Shown here in pieces: positions 7,001 to 14,382 of a stretch of 15,474 nt of DNA. How positions within the stretch are numbered: position 1 is the first letter of the stretch; every line of letters begins with the position of its first letter. The notes under the pieces are model-generated. The model was not told the DNA's origin. It made no database searches and was given only the letters and a program-made list of their open reading frames with translations. Source of the stretch: an uncultured Trueperaceae bacterium (GTDB lineage Bacteria > Deinococcota > Deinococci > Deinococcales > Trueperaceae); the NCBI GenBank assembly GCA_937907415.1, contig CALCHY010000261.1, forward strand, positions 1 to 15,474. The letters are read 5' to 3'. Both the position numbers and the translations under genes were made by a program.

Positions 7001-9540
7001 AGCAGGTCGTTCTCTAATGGCTCGCCCAGGCTTAGAAGGCGTAAGCTCTTCACAACCTCTGGCGAGAACCGCCGAAGCTCCGAGAAATAGGATTTGTCAT
7101 CTGGAAGGACGTCTTTCTGGGCGGCGTGCGCGAGCACCGGGTTCGCTTTATGTACTTCTCCCAGAAAGTGGTCTGGCTCGGCGGCTTGATTGCAAACGTA
7201 GCGCACTGCGCCTTCTAGGCTTGCGGAGCTTTCTCGTATTACCGAAAGCGCTGCTACGCGAACTACGTCCCTGAAATGATCCAACTCTACGCCCGCCGAT
7301 AGCCTTGCCGCATCTTGCCTACTGTCGCTAAACGCAACGAGTTTGCGAGACTCTTCGTTGACCTCTCGAAGGAGCGCTCCGGCAAGGACCTGTACTGATC
7401 GCTGCACCCCCGTACCGTGCCGGCGCAAAGGCGTCGGGAGCACAGGGCGGCCGCCGTAATCGGTTTCGCAGCAAGGACACTGTGAGGGGAAAGCCGGAGC
7501 CTGTTCGGTTGCCTTCGACTCGACTCTATAGGCCCAGACAGGAATGGCGCCCGGTTCACATGCAACGGAGATATCGTTGATGAGCTCTCCGGTTGCGTTG
7601 AGCAAGAAGGCCTTATCCCACCGCCTCTTCACTTCTTTCCACGTGTACGGCTTTGCCTGGAGAGATGAAGCGTCGTGGGCATGGACTGGAAGCACTATCG
7701 CGTACGAGGCGTGCTTGTCTGACGCGGGATTGTCTGGAACGGCAGCGAGGTCCTGGTTATCGGAGCTCAGTACTTCTGGCCCACCGGGCGGAGTCGAGCG
7801 GCGCCCGCCCAAGAAGACCTCTCCGCAAACCTCGCACACTATGAGTTCATAGACGCGAGAACTGCATTGGGGGCACGTCAAATGATGTTCGGAGAACAGC
7901 CTGCCAATGGTTGGTTTCTCGTCTGGCTCGTGGTCATGGCAGTTGGGATTCGAGCAAGCCCATAAGTTGTGGATGTTCTGGTAGAACATGTGCGACCGAA
8001 CAGGCTGCAGCGCTTGACCATCTGGGCGCCTTGCTTCGCTGAGAAGGAGTAAGAGGCCGCGAAGCGGTTCTAGATCAGTGGCGTCGCCGAAAAGCTCCTT
8101 GGCTAGCTCTGGGGTTGGAGTTGCTCGAACATTGCCTCGGCTATCAGTACACGCCTGTTGTAGGGCATCGGCTGCGCCGATATGTGTCAGCACATTCGCC
8201 AAGTTCTGATCTTTTGAAGCGCCAATATCCTCGCAGAAACTCTCTAGAGTGGTGGTTTTCAGTAAAGATCTGCCGCCTACAAGTTCCTCTTCGGGGCAAG
8301 ATTCGGATACCTTCCTAAAAGCCTCTCTGTGGGAGCCGAGATTTGCCGTTTTCGAATCCGAGGCCTTGTTGCCAATGAAATCGAACCGATCCTGCGAGCG
8401 TCCAAAGAACTCGCTCAGGAAGCCGCGGCCGGAATCATTCTCTGGAATGCTCGCTGAGGTAGCAAGGATTCTCAATTGATGGCTATCCGGCGTCAAGCCC
8501 AGGCGGTTCAGGAGAAGCCTGAGAATGTAAGACACTTCCGTGCCTGCTGTTCCCCGGTAACTATGGAGTTCATCCACCACTAGGTGAAGACGATGGTTGG
8601 GGTTTTCGGCTAGCCAATCTCTGGTGGCATCGAACATTGGTTGCTCGATGTCGCGCATCAGCATGATGTTGAGCATCGAGTAGTTGGTGATCAGGATGTC
8701 GGGAGGAGACTCGTGGCAGTCCCATCTGCTCCACATCTCGCCGCCAGTTGGGTCCTGGAAGTTGTACTCGTCCTGATTGCCAAGCTGGACCAGCTTTTCT
8801 CGTTCCGGCCGCAGCCTGTCGATATCTCGGAGGTGTTCACGCAGGCGTTGCGTTCTCTTGGGTTCCGCTGGGCCGGCCACCGGCGTCTCGCCGGTGTAGC
8901 GACCGAAGGTGATGCGGTTCCCGTTCGTTATTTTCTCGACCCACTCTGCAGTTTCTGGCTTGTCGAGGACAGAACGGATGCGCGTTAATTGGTCCTCGAC
9001 TAGGGCGTTGAGGGGATAGAGCACGATAGCCCTGATAGCGGCTGGTCTGGTTGCATGAGCCCATTGGGACTCTCTTCCGCTTTGGTGGCGCCACCAGTAA
9101 CGGGAGTCGTCTGGTTGCCGGGCGGGGCTCCAAGTCACCATTTCCCGTGCCAGTTCTGCGAGGACTGGGAGAAGGAAGGACTCGGTCTTGCCCGAGCCAG
9201 TCCCGGTTGTCACGACTACATCGCGACCGGCAATGCTGGCTTCCAGCGCTCGCAACTGGTGGGCGTACAGTTCCCTCCCCTGCGGAAAGAGGGGCGCAGC
9301 GAGAGGTGAAAGCGGAGCGTACTCTGGCGGTAAGAGGCGTGTGGCGCTCTCCAATGTATGGCCACTGCTCTCATATATCGGTACCGGCTCGATCAAGGGG
9401 GGCTGGGACAAAACGCCGGAGTCTTTTAGGAGGCGATAGCGCTCACGCTCGAGTGTCTTGTTGTGAAGAGGGAAAGAGCTTTCTACGAACAGTCTGTAGA
9501 TGTTCTCGATCCGGCGCTGAATGGCTATGGGGTCATTCAA
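4063..9540 (-). CDS. Large DEAD/DEAH superfamily-2 helicase with C-terminal DUF1998/MZB domain, DruE-like (gene C)
   Basis: An ATP-driven nucleic-acid translocase of 1825 residues. RecA domain 1: LYAHQLRAL 91-99, Walker A TGTGSGKT 112-119, YPLNALVEDQ 175-184, DELH box 323-326, TSAS 361-364. RecA domain 2 opens with KLVAFSDSRQDAA 732-744. After a roughly 400-residue insertion come motif V (TTTMEAGVDIG, 1142-1152) and motif VI (QRVGRAGRRG, 1171-1180). Paired cysteines suggest zinc ribbons at 528/533, 555/558, 568/571, 1049/1052, 1064/1067, 1432/1435 and 1455/1458. The C-terminus has the DUF1998/MZB signature CDASCALCMRDYDN (1682-1695). The N-terminal 75 residues and total size resemble DruE of Druantia; DISARM DrmA/DrmB and DpdJ share parts of this design. 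The start is a TTG overlapping gene B's TGA in TTGA, with AGGGAG 8 bp upstream; a TAG lies just upstream in frame. Helicase identity is certain; DruE kinship is likely but needs a search. Confidence 0.93.
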   Translation of the reverse strand: MNDPIAIQRRIENIYRLFVESSFPLHNKTLERERYRLLKDSGVLSQPPLIEPVPIYESSGHTLESATRLLPPEYAPLSPLAAPLFPQGRELYAHQLRALEASIAGRDVVVTTGTGSGKTESFLLPVLAELAREMVTWSPARQPDDSRYWWRHQSGRESQWAHATRPAAIRAIVLYPLNALVEDQLTRIRSVLDKPETAEWVEKITNGNRITFGRYTGETPVAGPAEPKRTQRLREHLRDIDRLRPEREKLVQLGNQDEYNFQDPTGGEMWSRWDCHESPPDILITNYSMLNIMLMRDIEQPMFDATRDWLAENPNHRLHLVVDELHSYRGTAGTEVSYILRLLLNRLGLTPDSHQLRILATSASIPENDSGRGFLSEFFGRSQDRFDFIGNKASDSKTANLGSHREAFRKVSESCPEEELVGGRSLLKTTTLESFCEDIGASKDQNLANVLTHIGAADALQQACTDSRGNVRATPTPELAKELFGDATDLEPLRGLLLLLSEARRPDGQALQPVRSHMFYQNIHNLWACSNPNCHDHEPDEKPTIGRLFSEHHLTCPQCSSRVYELIVCEVCGEVFLGGRRSTPPGGPEVLSSDNQDLAAVPDNPASDKHASYAIVLPVHAHDASSLQAKPYTWKEVKRRWDKAFLLNATGELINDISVACEPGAIPVWAYRVESKATEQAPAFPSQCPCCETDYGGRPVLPTPLRRHGTGVQRSVQVLAGALLREVNEESRKLVAFSDSRQDAARLSAGVELDHFRDVVRVAALSVIRESSASLEGAVRYVCNQAAEPDHFLGEVHKANPVLAHAAQKDVLPDDKSYFSELRRFSPEVVKSLRLLSLGEPLENDLLSALSNYPHRAPLTLIVDRVFLKLATLGICPAGTSREALFFREGEGAPQQRWHEAYDWMDGVPKPGPSEGARSYNERARALLRTELVQVLFTHRVRTLEGFGLGYVSAPLKNASNTEQEAADAIVRSLALRRKYVGTKLVEPGTQVNFSKATRTHLANAGLDEERMKHLLLDAKIILPGMFGEMLNPENLVLVLASEDTDRYTCTKCNAQYLHRAAGWCVHCGDGRVVEADARVGQASIDYYSYLAGPGGQLFRMNSEELTGQSDSSDRISRQRRFQNVFLDGENPLAQGVDLLSVTTTMEAGVDIGALSAVMMGNMPPRRFNYQQRVGRAGRRGAGLSLAVTLCRGRTHDSYYFANPKAITGDPPPPPFIDTASASIFQRVLVKEALRRAFQSFRPVTDNPKAGSESVHGSFGTAADWQSPSSHWRKQLEAYLADERELAQLRGLAGQLATYTKLDSSDIDLSFRSLSEIPQVISNVASDSRFTQRDISERLANAGLLPMFGFPTRTRRLYLNGLRSGWPPKNVVDRDLEQAISSFAPGASLVKDKLVYTVAGVVSLTPKGNRRTGTEPGLYPPLGNENPRPIGICSSCHTLIESMALQGKVGNQDEACPTCGQPEVRVLDAREPRDFYVASQPKDYGGFFEFRGRTSRPMLGLSAEGSVNDVANSRVISGNDTVLSLNDNDGRGGFVFREAPGSPGAYQVGSSNSRGEPDDLSTAPVALLARRTTDILQVGMGSWPNGHSAKPQSVEGRAAWYSLAFALRSGAARALDIETNELDCGLYVTARDGMAEGQAFLCDALENGAGYATHFHDPERFSGLLKTLEHQVVSDWIAHSDSCDASCALCMRDYDNMAYHPILDWRLATDMISLLSDRTSSLELRDGHWAPMVEDKDSRIVHSLGQLGFTPLPESTTLPVFTSRFKGARRAVTVIHPLWEASHPKILDTKKQIAEVGISEYLGEVTPFTLLRMPTKVLALDPHGY

Positions 9541-10745
9541 GTCACGAACTCCCTAGGCTTGATTTGTAGACGCGATGTAATGGCCTCCGCCAATTGGGGA
9601 GAAACGTTCTGATAGATCAACCACCCCTTTTGAACACTGGGCATTAGGCCACTGCCGAGCACTAGGGCCCGTTCATAAGCTTCGGGGAGACGCTGATCCT
9701 CCATTACAGCAAGTTGCCACGAAGCTGGATCGTATTCGGGTGCGAAAAGAAGGTGATGTAGGGCCAGATGGAAGAACCTGAGGCTGTACCAATCGCCAGA
9801 TCTCCAGTTGCCTTCGGTATCTAGAAGCAGGTGGAGGGTCCTATCGCTGGGTGTGACAACCTTATAGAAGCCAGGCACATTCTTGAACGGTCGGTTCGAG
9901 AATCCGTTCAAATCATAGGTGAGGAGCTTGTTGTTATAAGGATCGACGTGACCCACTTCCCTGTAGCCTGCGATTAGATCCGACACAGTTGGTAGGTTGC
10001 AGGCGATTAGTTCTGCCGCAAACCCGTCGGCTTCATCGGCAACTATGAGTCGATCTGGCCCCATAGCCTGTCGAGTAACCGTCCCGTTGGCTACTGCATT
10101 CCGAGCCCCTGTCAAGAAACTCAATGTGCCAGAAGGCGTGCGGGCCGATACCGTCTGCGCGGGATTGATACTCCAATGCGCACCATCTGGTGACATTTCC
10201 AGGTGGCCGAGGATCCTCAGCGTGCGGGCCATGCGGGTCGCTTCTCCGGTCCGGTGCATGCCGAGTGCCGTGCACGCGCGTTGGAGCTGAGACCAAGTTC
10301 CGTTACCGATCGAGCTGAGATACCAGAGCAACTCGTTCGCAGCATGGCTAGGATTCTCTTCGTGGACGAGTTCGTCTGCGAACGGGTCGTCTAGAGCTTC
10401 CCGCTGCATTACGCGGTACTGAATCGTCTGTCCTAAAGTAGTTAGCCGGAGTTCCCCAGACGTAAAGTTCCTGAACTCTTCATGGCTTTGAAGGTTGTCG
10501 GCAAAGCCCCTTAGTAAGGGGCAATCGCTGAGTGCATCCTCGATTGATTCAGCTTCAGAAGGCGTGTCCGTAACAAGGCCGAGTATGAAGTAGAACTCCT
10601 TACCCGGACGCTTTTCTAAGCTCAAGGAGATCACGTTGTCTGAGAGGCGTCTGTTCCGGACATAAGCGGATAAGCCGGATGCTAAATCGTCCGGTTTCCC
10701 CCTATGCCTGTAAACGCGGTACCACTTGTGGCTCAAGTTGCTCAT
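9537..10745 (-). CDS. Unrecognised operon protein with a probable winged-helix segment (gene B)
   Basis: I cannot assign a family to this 402-residue protein. Residues about 1-110 form a mixed alpha/beta region (IYFILGL-like strand at 51-58). Residues about 134-194 look like a winged helix: helices in ANELLWYLSSIGN and SQLQRACTALG, a helix in EATRMARTLRILGHL, then a short strand pair with DGAHWSI. The rest holds an aromatic, helix-rich C-terminal region (RFFHLALHHLLFAP at 323-336, ending in QLAEAITSRLQI). I see no Walker motif, nuclease signature or membrane helix. The ATG at 10745 overlaps gene A's stop as ATGA, and a GGGGGAA ribosome site lies four bases upstream. The coupling to A and C suggests a stoichiometric partner of the helicase, perhaps in DNA recognition. 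This is inference from the wHTH-like segment and position only. Confidence 0.88.
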   Translation of the reverse strand: MSNLSHKWYRVYRHRGKPDDLASGLSAYVRNRRLSDNVISLSLEKRPGKEFYFILGLVTDTPSEAESIEDALSDCPLLRGFADNLQSHEEFRNFTSGELRLTTLGQTIQYRVMQREALDDPFADELVHEENPSHAANELLWYLSSIGNGTWSQLQRACTALGMHRTGEATRMARTLRILGHLEMSPDGAHWSINPAQTVSARTPSGTLSFLTGARNAVANGTVTRQAMGPDRLIVADEADGFAAELIACNLPTVSDLIAGYREVGHVDPYNNKLLTYDLNGFSNRPFKNVPGFYKVVTPSDRTLHLLLDTEGNWRSGDWYSLRFFHLALHHLLFAPEYDPASWQLAVMEDQRLPEAYERALVLGSGLMPSVQKGWLIYQNVSPQLAEAITSRLQIKPREFVT

Positions 10746-12436
10746 GCTTCCCCCGCTACAATCTGCGGACCCATCAGGCCGAAGTCCTGGGAGATCCGTA
10801 GTTGATGTACGCCCAAGTCAGATTGACTAGGAGCTGGCAACGAATGCCAGTCAACTAGGTTCACTAGTACTCTTTGGGTCCGCCCTCTCGCATGCGCTGT
10901 AATCTCGTACCCCCCAACGCCTTGCCACTCGATGTCGATAGCTACGTCGCTAGTGGGGTCGCAGGTGACGGTGCCTTCTTGTATGGTCTCAGCGTCCAGG
11001 GAAACGGAGAAGCCGACTTCAGAGTAGTAAGAGTTGACACCAATTGTTGGAGGGGAGAACTGTAACCAGGACTTCTTGCCAGGAACAACTAAGCCGCCGG
11101 ACGTCCTCAAAGAGAAGGTGCTTACGGGGCAAATGGCTTCGCGTAGAACAGAGGATATGTCGTTTGCCCCGCTCAGCTGATGCGCGATAACGAGCACTTC
11201 TTCGTACTCGGTCCACTCGTCTCCGAAAGCGTCTGACTTGGCTTTACTGCTGTACTTGAGCAAGCCCTGCTCAGTAGCCCGTTCGATGTCCCCGGACAAC
11301 GATTCATGCGCAAGAAGTACGAAGTGCTCTCCTACTCCGGGTTTGCCAAACGAGCCGAATGCCGCCTCGTCGTATTCATCTCTTGTGAGCGCCCACGCTT
11401 TTCGGCTCGGCAACAGCAATGACGTGAACTCGACGCTGCCCGTCAGTGGTAGAGAGAGTCCGTCTCTGAGGGTCTCGGGAGTTACCTCGAGGGCCAGAGG
11501 CTCGAAGTATCGACCCTGTTCCATGAGCTGAACCGAGTCTTCGCCTAGCTCGACGCTAATTGACCCGTTACTACGCCAAGGGCGAACTGGAAGCAACCGG
11601 TACCGAGGCTCACGCGTTCTGAAGTGAAGGGTTCTGTAAAGCCCGCAATGTATGGTCGAGCTTGATGTCCTTCCGACACCCTTTCCAGTCATCCCTGCTG
11701 TGGTATCGAGCCAGTCGGAGTAGATCTCCTGGAGAGCCCCTTCTACTGCCTCCGCATCCGATCCAACCCGACTAAGTAAGACACTGATTTGCGTTGTGAG
11801 GCCACTGCTCGAACGGAGAAGCGTTGCGAGAGCTTCGCCATCGAGATCGCGTGGCCAACTGTTCTGAGCAAAGATCTCTGTCAGCTTCTGCTTATCTGCG
11901 TCACGAAAAAGGGCTTGGCTGATCGCGTAGTTTATGTAGCGCCTGGCCCCCTCGCCCGGACGAGCGGTTGGCATAAAGCCACGTAGCCGCAGCATTCGCC
12001 CCCACTCGAGCCAAAGTGGCTCTTCGGCGTTCGAACCAGTTTCCATTCCCTTTGGGCGGGCATTCTGCTGACTGATGCGGGAAGTGCCAAGGGCGCGATT
12101 GAGTCGAGCGAAGTAGTTGGATTCGTGCAACTCTCCAGACCTACCCATTCGCGAAGCCACCAGCACAAGGGTGGCCAGGAATGGAAGGCATTCAAGCTGA
12201 GTTCCGTCAAATCGTTTGAACGAATGGAGGTTTACGCCATCGCCCTGTACGACGCGCTTCTTGACGCTATCCAGGAAGTCGGTTGCCCACCCATCGCTGG
12301 GCTCGTCCCTTAAGAAGCGGCGACCGATTCGCTCTAGCGTTTCATCGGATATCTCGAGGTAAATGGTGCTTCCCGCAGGCACGCCGCGCAGAAAATACGC
12401 ATGCAGTGCTCTGTTCCAGTCGCCGTAGCTTGGCAC
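10742..12436 (-). CDS. Unrecognised first operon protein, 564 residues (gene A)
   Basis: I do not recognise the family. The chosen start is a GTG at 12436, because an AAGGGGGAG ribosome site sits four bases upstream. The frame could also start from a TTG at 12472, adding 12 residues, but no comparable site precedes it. The protein begins SYGDWNRALHAYFLRG followed by a strand-like TIYLEIS, which looks like the true N-terminus of a folded domain. The first about 230 residues are mostly helical. From about 280 on the protein is rich in strand-like, Gly/Ser/Thr-containing stretches, ending in a possible beta-sandwich (DIEWQGVGGYEITAHARG). No ATPase, nuclease or transmembrane motif is visible. By position it could play the role that DruB, DruC or DruH play beside DruE, but I have no sequence evidence for homology. 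It overlaps gene B by 4 bp. Confidence 0.87.
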   Translation of the reverse strand: MPSYGDWNRALHAYFLRGVPAGSTIYLEISDETLERIGRRFLRDEPSDGWATDFLDSVKKRVVQGDGVNLHSFKRFDGTQLECLPFLATLVLVASRMGRSGELHESNYFARLNRALGTSRISQQNARPKGMETGSNAEEPLWLEWGRMLRLRGFMPTARPGEGARRYINYAISQALFRDADKQKLTEIFAQNSWPRDLDGEALATLLRSSSGLTTQISVLLSRVGSDAEAVEGALQEIYSDWLDTTAGMTGKGVGRTSSSTIHCGLYRTLHFRTREPRYRLLPVRPWRSNGSISVELGEDSVQLMEQGRYFEPLALEVTPETLRDGLSLPLTGSVEFTSLLLPSRKAWALTRDEYDEAAFGSFGKPGVGEHFVLLAHESLSGDIERATEQGLLKYSSKAKSDAFGDEWTEYEEVLVIAHQLSGANDISSVLREAICPVSTFSLRTSGGLVVPGKKSWLQFSPPTIGVNSYYSEVGFSVSLDAETIQEGTVTCDPTSDVAIDIEWQGVGGYEITAHARGRTQRVLVNLVDWHSLPAPSQSDLGVHQLRISQDFGLMGPQIVAGEA

Positions 12437-12440
12437 TTGA

Positions 12441-12450
12441 CTCCCCCTTC
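12441..12450 (-). promoter_or_regulatory. Ribosome binding site deciding the gene A start
   Basis: GAAGGGGGAG on the minus strand, four bases before the GTG at 12436. It is the only purine-rich match near the candidate starts and favours this GTG over the in-frame TTG at 12472. Confidence 0.6.
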
Positions 12451-12535
12451 GCCCGCTGACGGTTACTCGCAACTCGTGATTCCCGATGCGGTAAACGCCT
12501 ATTGGCGAAACACAGTTCGATTCCTCTTAGGCTAC

Positions 12536-12563
12536 TTAATAGGCTCTGACGGCATTATGTCAA
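12536..12563 (-). promoter_or_regulatory. Sigma70-type promoter of the four-gene operon
   Basis: On the minus strand a perfect -35 box TTGACA (12563-12558) is followed after 16 bp by TATTAA (12541-12536), four of six matches to the -10 consensus. A start near 12529 would give a leader of roughly 90 nt to the GTG at 12436. The promoter sits between the ISL3 end at 12580 and gene A, so it is not part of the IS. No other promoter-like pair stands out within the operon, and gene junctions overlap or nearly touch, so all four genes probably share this transcript. No operator or attenuator is obvious in the leader. Confidence 0.6.
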
Positions 12564-12579
12564 GGGACACCCAGTTCCC

Positions 12580-12605
12580 GGCTCTGTGTCAGTTCTGGTG
12601 ACCCC
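12580..12605 (+). repeat. ISL3 terminal inverted repeat next to the operon
   Basis: GGCTCTGTGTCAGTTCTGGT followed by GACCCC. Twenty of 26 positions match the other end read inward from 14332. Confidence 0.8.
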
Positions 12606-12647
12606 GCTCCTGGCCTCCTGAGGTTCCTCGGCTGGATGCTCTTTGGG

Positions 12648-14274
12648 TTAGGCGGCCTGGTAGAGGGTCTTGTTGCGCGGCAGTTCGATGCTCGCCCGGC
12701 CGTACATGCTCCTCTTGATGTGCTTCACGCGGTTGACGTGCCCCTCGGTGGGGCCGTTGCTGTACGGCAGGCTCAAGGCGTTCAGCAACGCCGCTTGGTC
12801 GTTGGCTAGGCCGTGAGGTAGCGGCCGAGCTCACGGCAGCCGGAGGCTGCAACCTCCTCGCTCCAGGCTTCCCGGCCGGCCCTACCCCGCCTGCGGATGA
12901 CGTCCACGCCGCGGCGGGCGGGGTCAGCAACCGCCGTGGCTTCGGGCAGCGCATGTTCAAGGGCGCCGACCAACTCGGCATCCTGGCCGCTAAGGTCCTC
13001 CGGGGCGTGGAGCAGTAACCAGGCCAACGCCCTGGGTGGACGGCAGGCTCGGCGGGGCCCGCGCCGCTTCGGGTGGGCTGGCGGCGCGCCAGGCCTGCAC
13101 GTACCTGCTCACCATGCGCCTGTTGCCGGCGTAACTCAGCTCGCTGATCTCCCGCGCCAACTGGGCGGCGTTGCGGCAGCCCTCCCCCTGCGCTTCACGA
13201 GGTGTTGAGCGTACGGATCGAGCTGGCTGGGGGTGCGCGCTCGGCGGCTGAAGTCAGGCGGGACGTCGCGCGCCAGGTAGGTGGTGATGGTGTGCCAGTC
13301 GAGACCGGTGTCGCGCGCGATCTCGCTCTTGCTCTTTTGGGCGGTGTGCAACTCGTGGACGCGGTCGAGGCGCGCCTGCCTCCACGCCTGGCGTTCCGCG
13401 CGCCGCTTGACCTCGCTGGCTGGGGGAATAGTGATTCGTCCAGTAGACAGCGGCAGCTCCGGCGCGGGCGTAGCCTCAGCCGCCTCTTGCGCAGCTTTGT
13501 CACGTAACCCGCGCGCCCAGGCGGCGTGGCGCCGAGTCACGAACCTCTCGAACGCTTCCACCAGGTTACGGATTAGGTGCCAGCGGTCGAGCACCAGGGT
13601 TGCCTGCGGCGCCGCCCAGCGGACCGCTTCGGCATAATCGCGTCCCGGTCGCAGGCGATCACCTTTAACTCGGGGTGCTGGTGCAAGTAGGCCATGATAT
13701 GCTCCAGGCTGCGGCCCACCAGCGCGTCCACCGGGCGGTGCGTCTCCAGGTCCACGACAAGAGTCCCGTAGTTGTGGCCGCGGCGGAAGGCGAAATCGTC
13801 GATGCCGACCACCGTCTCCATCATGAGCTCGGGCACGTGCGCCAGGCGCAGGTAGCCGCTGGCGCTGCCCGGCAGGCCGAGCACCCTGCCCACGCGCCGG
13901 GCGTCGCGGGCGCTCACCAGCAGCGCTAGTTGGGTGAGCACCTCGGCTAGGCGCAGGGTGCGGCGCGCGAAGGGCGCCAGCACCCCCGGGAGGCGCTCGC
14001 AGAAGACGCTCCTGGCGCAAGCGCCATTGTCGCAGAAGAACTTCCTGACCCTGAGCTCCAACCGCACCCTGAAGCCGCTGACGGGCAGGTCGCCGGCATG
14101 GCGAACGTACCGACTGTGAATCCTAGCTGAGCGAACCCCGCAATTGAGACAGGCCGCGGCGGACACGGTGGCCGAGAGTTTCAGGTGGTACGTGTCGCCG
14201 ATACGGAAGATGCCCTGCAAGGCGAGCACGCTCGGATTGGGCAGTAGGCACTCGAGTTCCATGACGCCACCCAT
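12648..14274 (-). pseudogene. ISL3-family transposase, broken by at least four frameshifts
   Basis: The conserved text can be followed through successive frames. The start is MELECLLPNPSVLAL (ATG at 14262; a further in-frame ATG at 14274). An N-terminal ISL3 zinc finger follows (CLNCGVRS, then CDNGACARSVFC), then the DDE core start VVGIDDFAFRRGHNYGTLVV. The frame slips near 13640 and continues with YAEAVRWAAPQATLVLDRWH (second Asp). It slips again near 13190 into EGCRNAAQLAREISELSYAG, near 13020 into LAWLLLHAPEDLSG, and near 12806 into LANDQAALLNALSLPYSNGP followed by TEGHVNRVKHIKRSMYGRAS, which includes the catalytic Glu. It ends at TAA 12650-12648. So the whole family length is present but unusable. 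GC content is visibly far higher than in the adjacent operon. Confidence 0.88.
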
Positions 14275-14306
14275 CGCGCACCAGAATCGACCATGCTTAT
14301 CCGGCT

Positions 14307-14332
14307 GGCGTCACAAAAATTGGCGCAGAGCC
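14307..14332 (-). repeat. ISL3 terminal inverted repeat distal to the operon
   Basis: Read on the minus strand from 14332 it is GGCTCTGCGCCAATTTTTGT then GACGCC; 20 of 26 positions agree with 12580-12605. It lies upstream of the transposase start. Confidence 0.8.
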
Positions 14333-14382
14333 GAAAGCGGACGTCCCTTAAGACCGACGGTACGGCGTCCGCTGACACATTA

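Larger units (their letters stand above)
12580..14332 (-). mobile_element. ISL3-family insertion sequence, degenerate
   Basis: About 1.75 kb bounded by inverted repeats that both begin GGCTCTG, and carrying a minus-strand ISL3 transposase with many frameshifts. ISL3 elements usually create an 8-bp target duplication. The bases outside the ends are CAGTTCCC (left) and GAAAGCGG (right), which do not match. Either the flanks have diverged or rearranged, or this copy joins two pieces of DNA that were not originally adjacent. It lies directly upstream of the operon promoter. Confidence 0.87.

Noticed and set aside
6993..7274. Plus-strand open frames within the helicase and other operon genes
   Set aside because: They are antisense to well-supported domains, lack ribosome sites, and show no family features; treated as shadows.
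4063..9540. DISARM identity for the helicase
   Set aside because: DISARM separates the helicase (DrmA) and DUF1998 protein (DrmB) and has DrmC and a methylase; here both parts are in one polypeptide and no methylase is present.
2815..12436. Dpd 7-deazaguanine DNA modification cluster
   Set aside because: No TGT-like DpdA, no QueC/PreQ0-pathway gene and no DpdK-like phospholipase is visible in the window.
12589..13503. Several long GC-rich frames on both strands inside the ISL3 region
   Set aside because: High GC makes spurious open frames; only the frame segments carrying ISL3 motifs were kept, joined as one pseudogene.
12572..14340. 8-bp target duplication for ISL3
   Set aside because: The bases immediately outside the two inverted repeats do not match.
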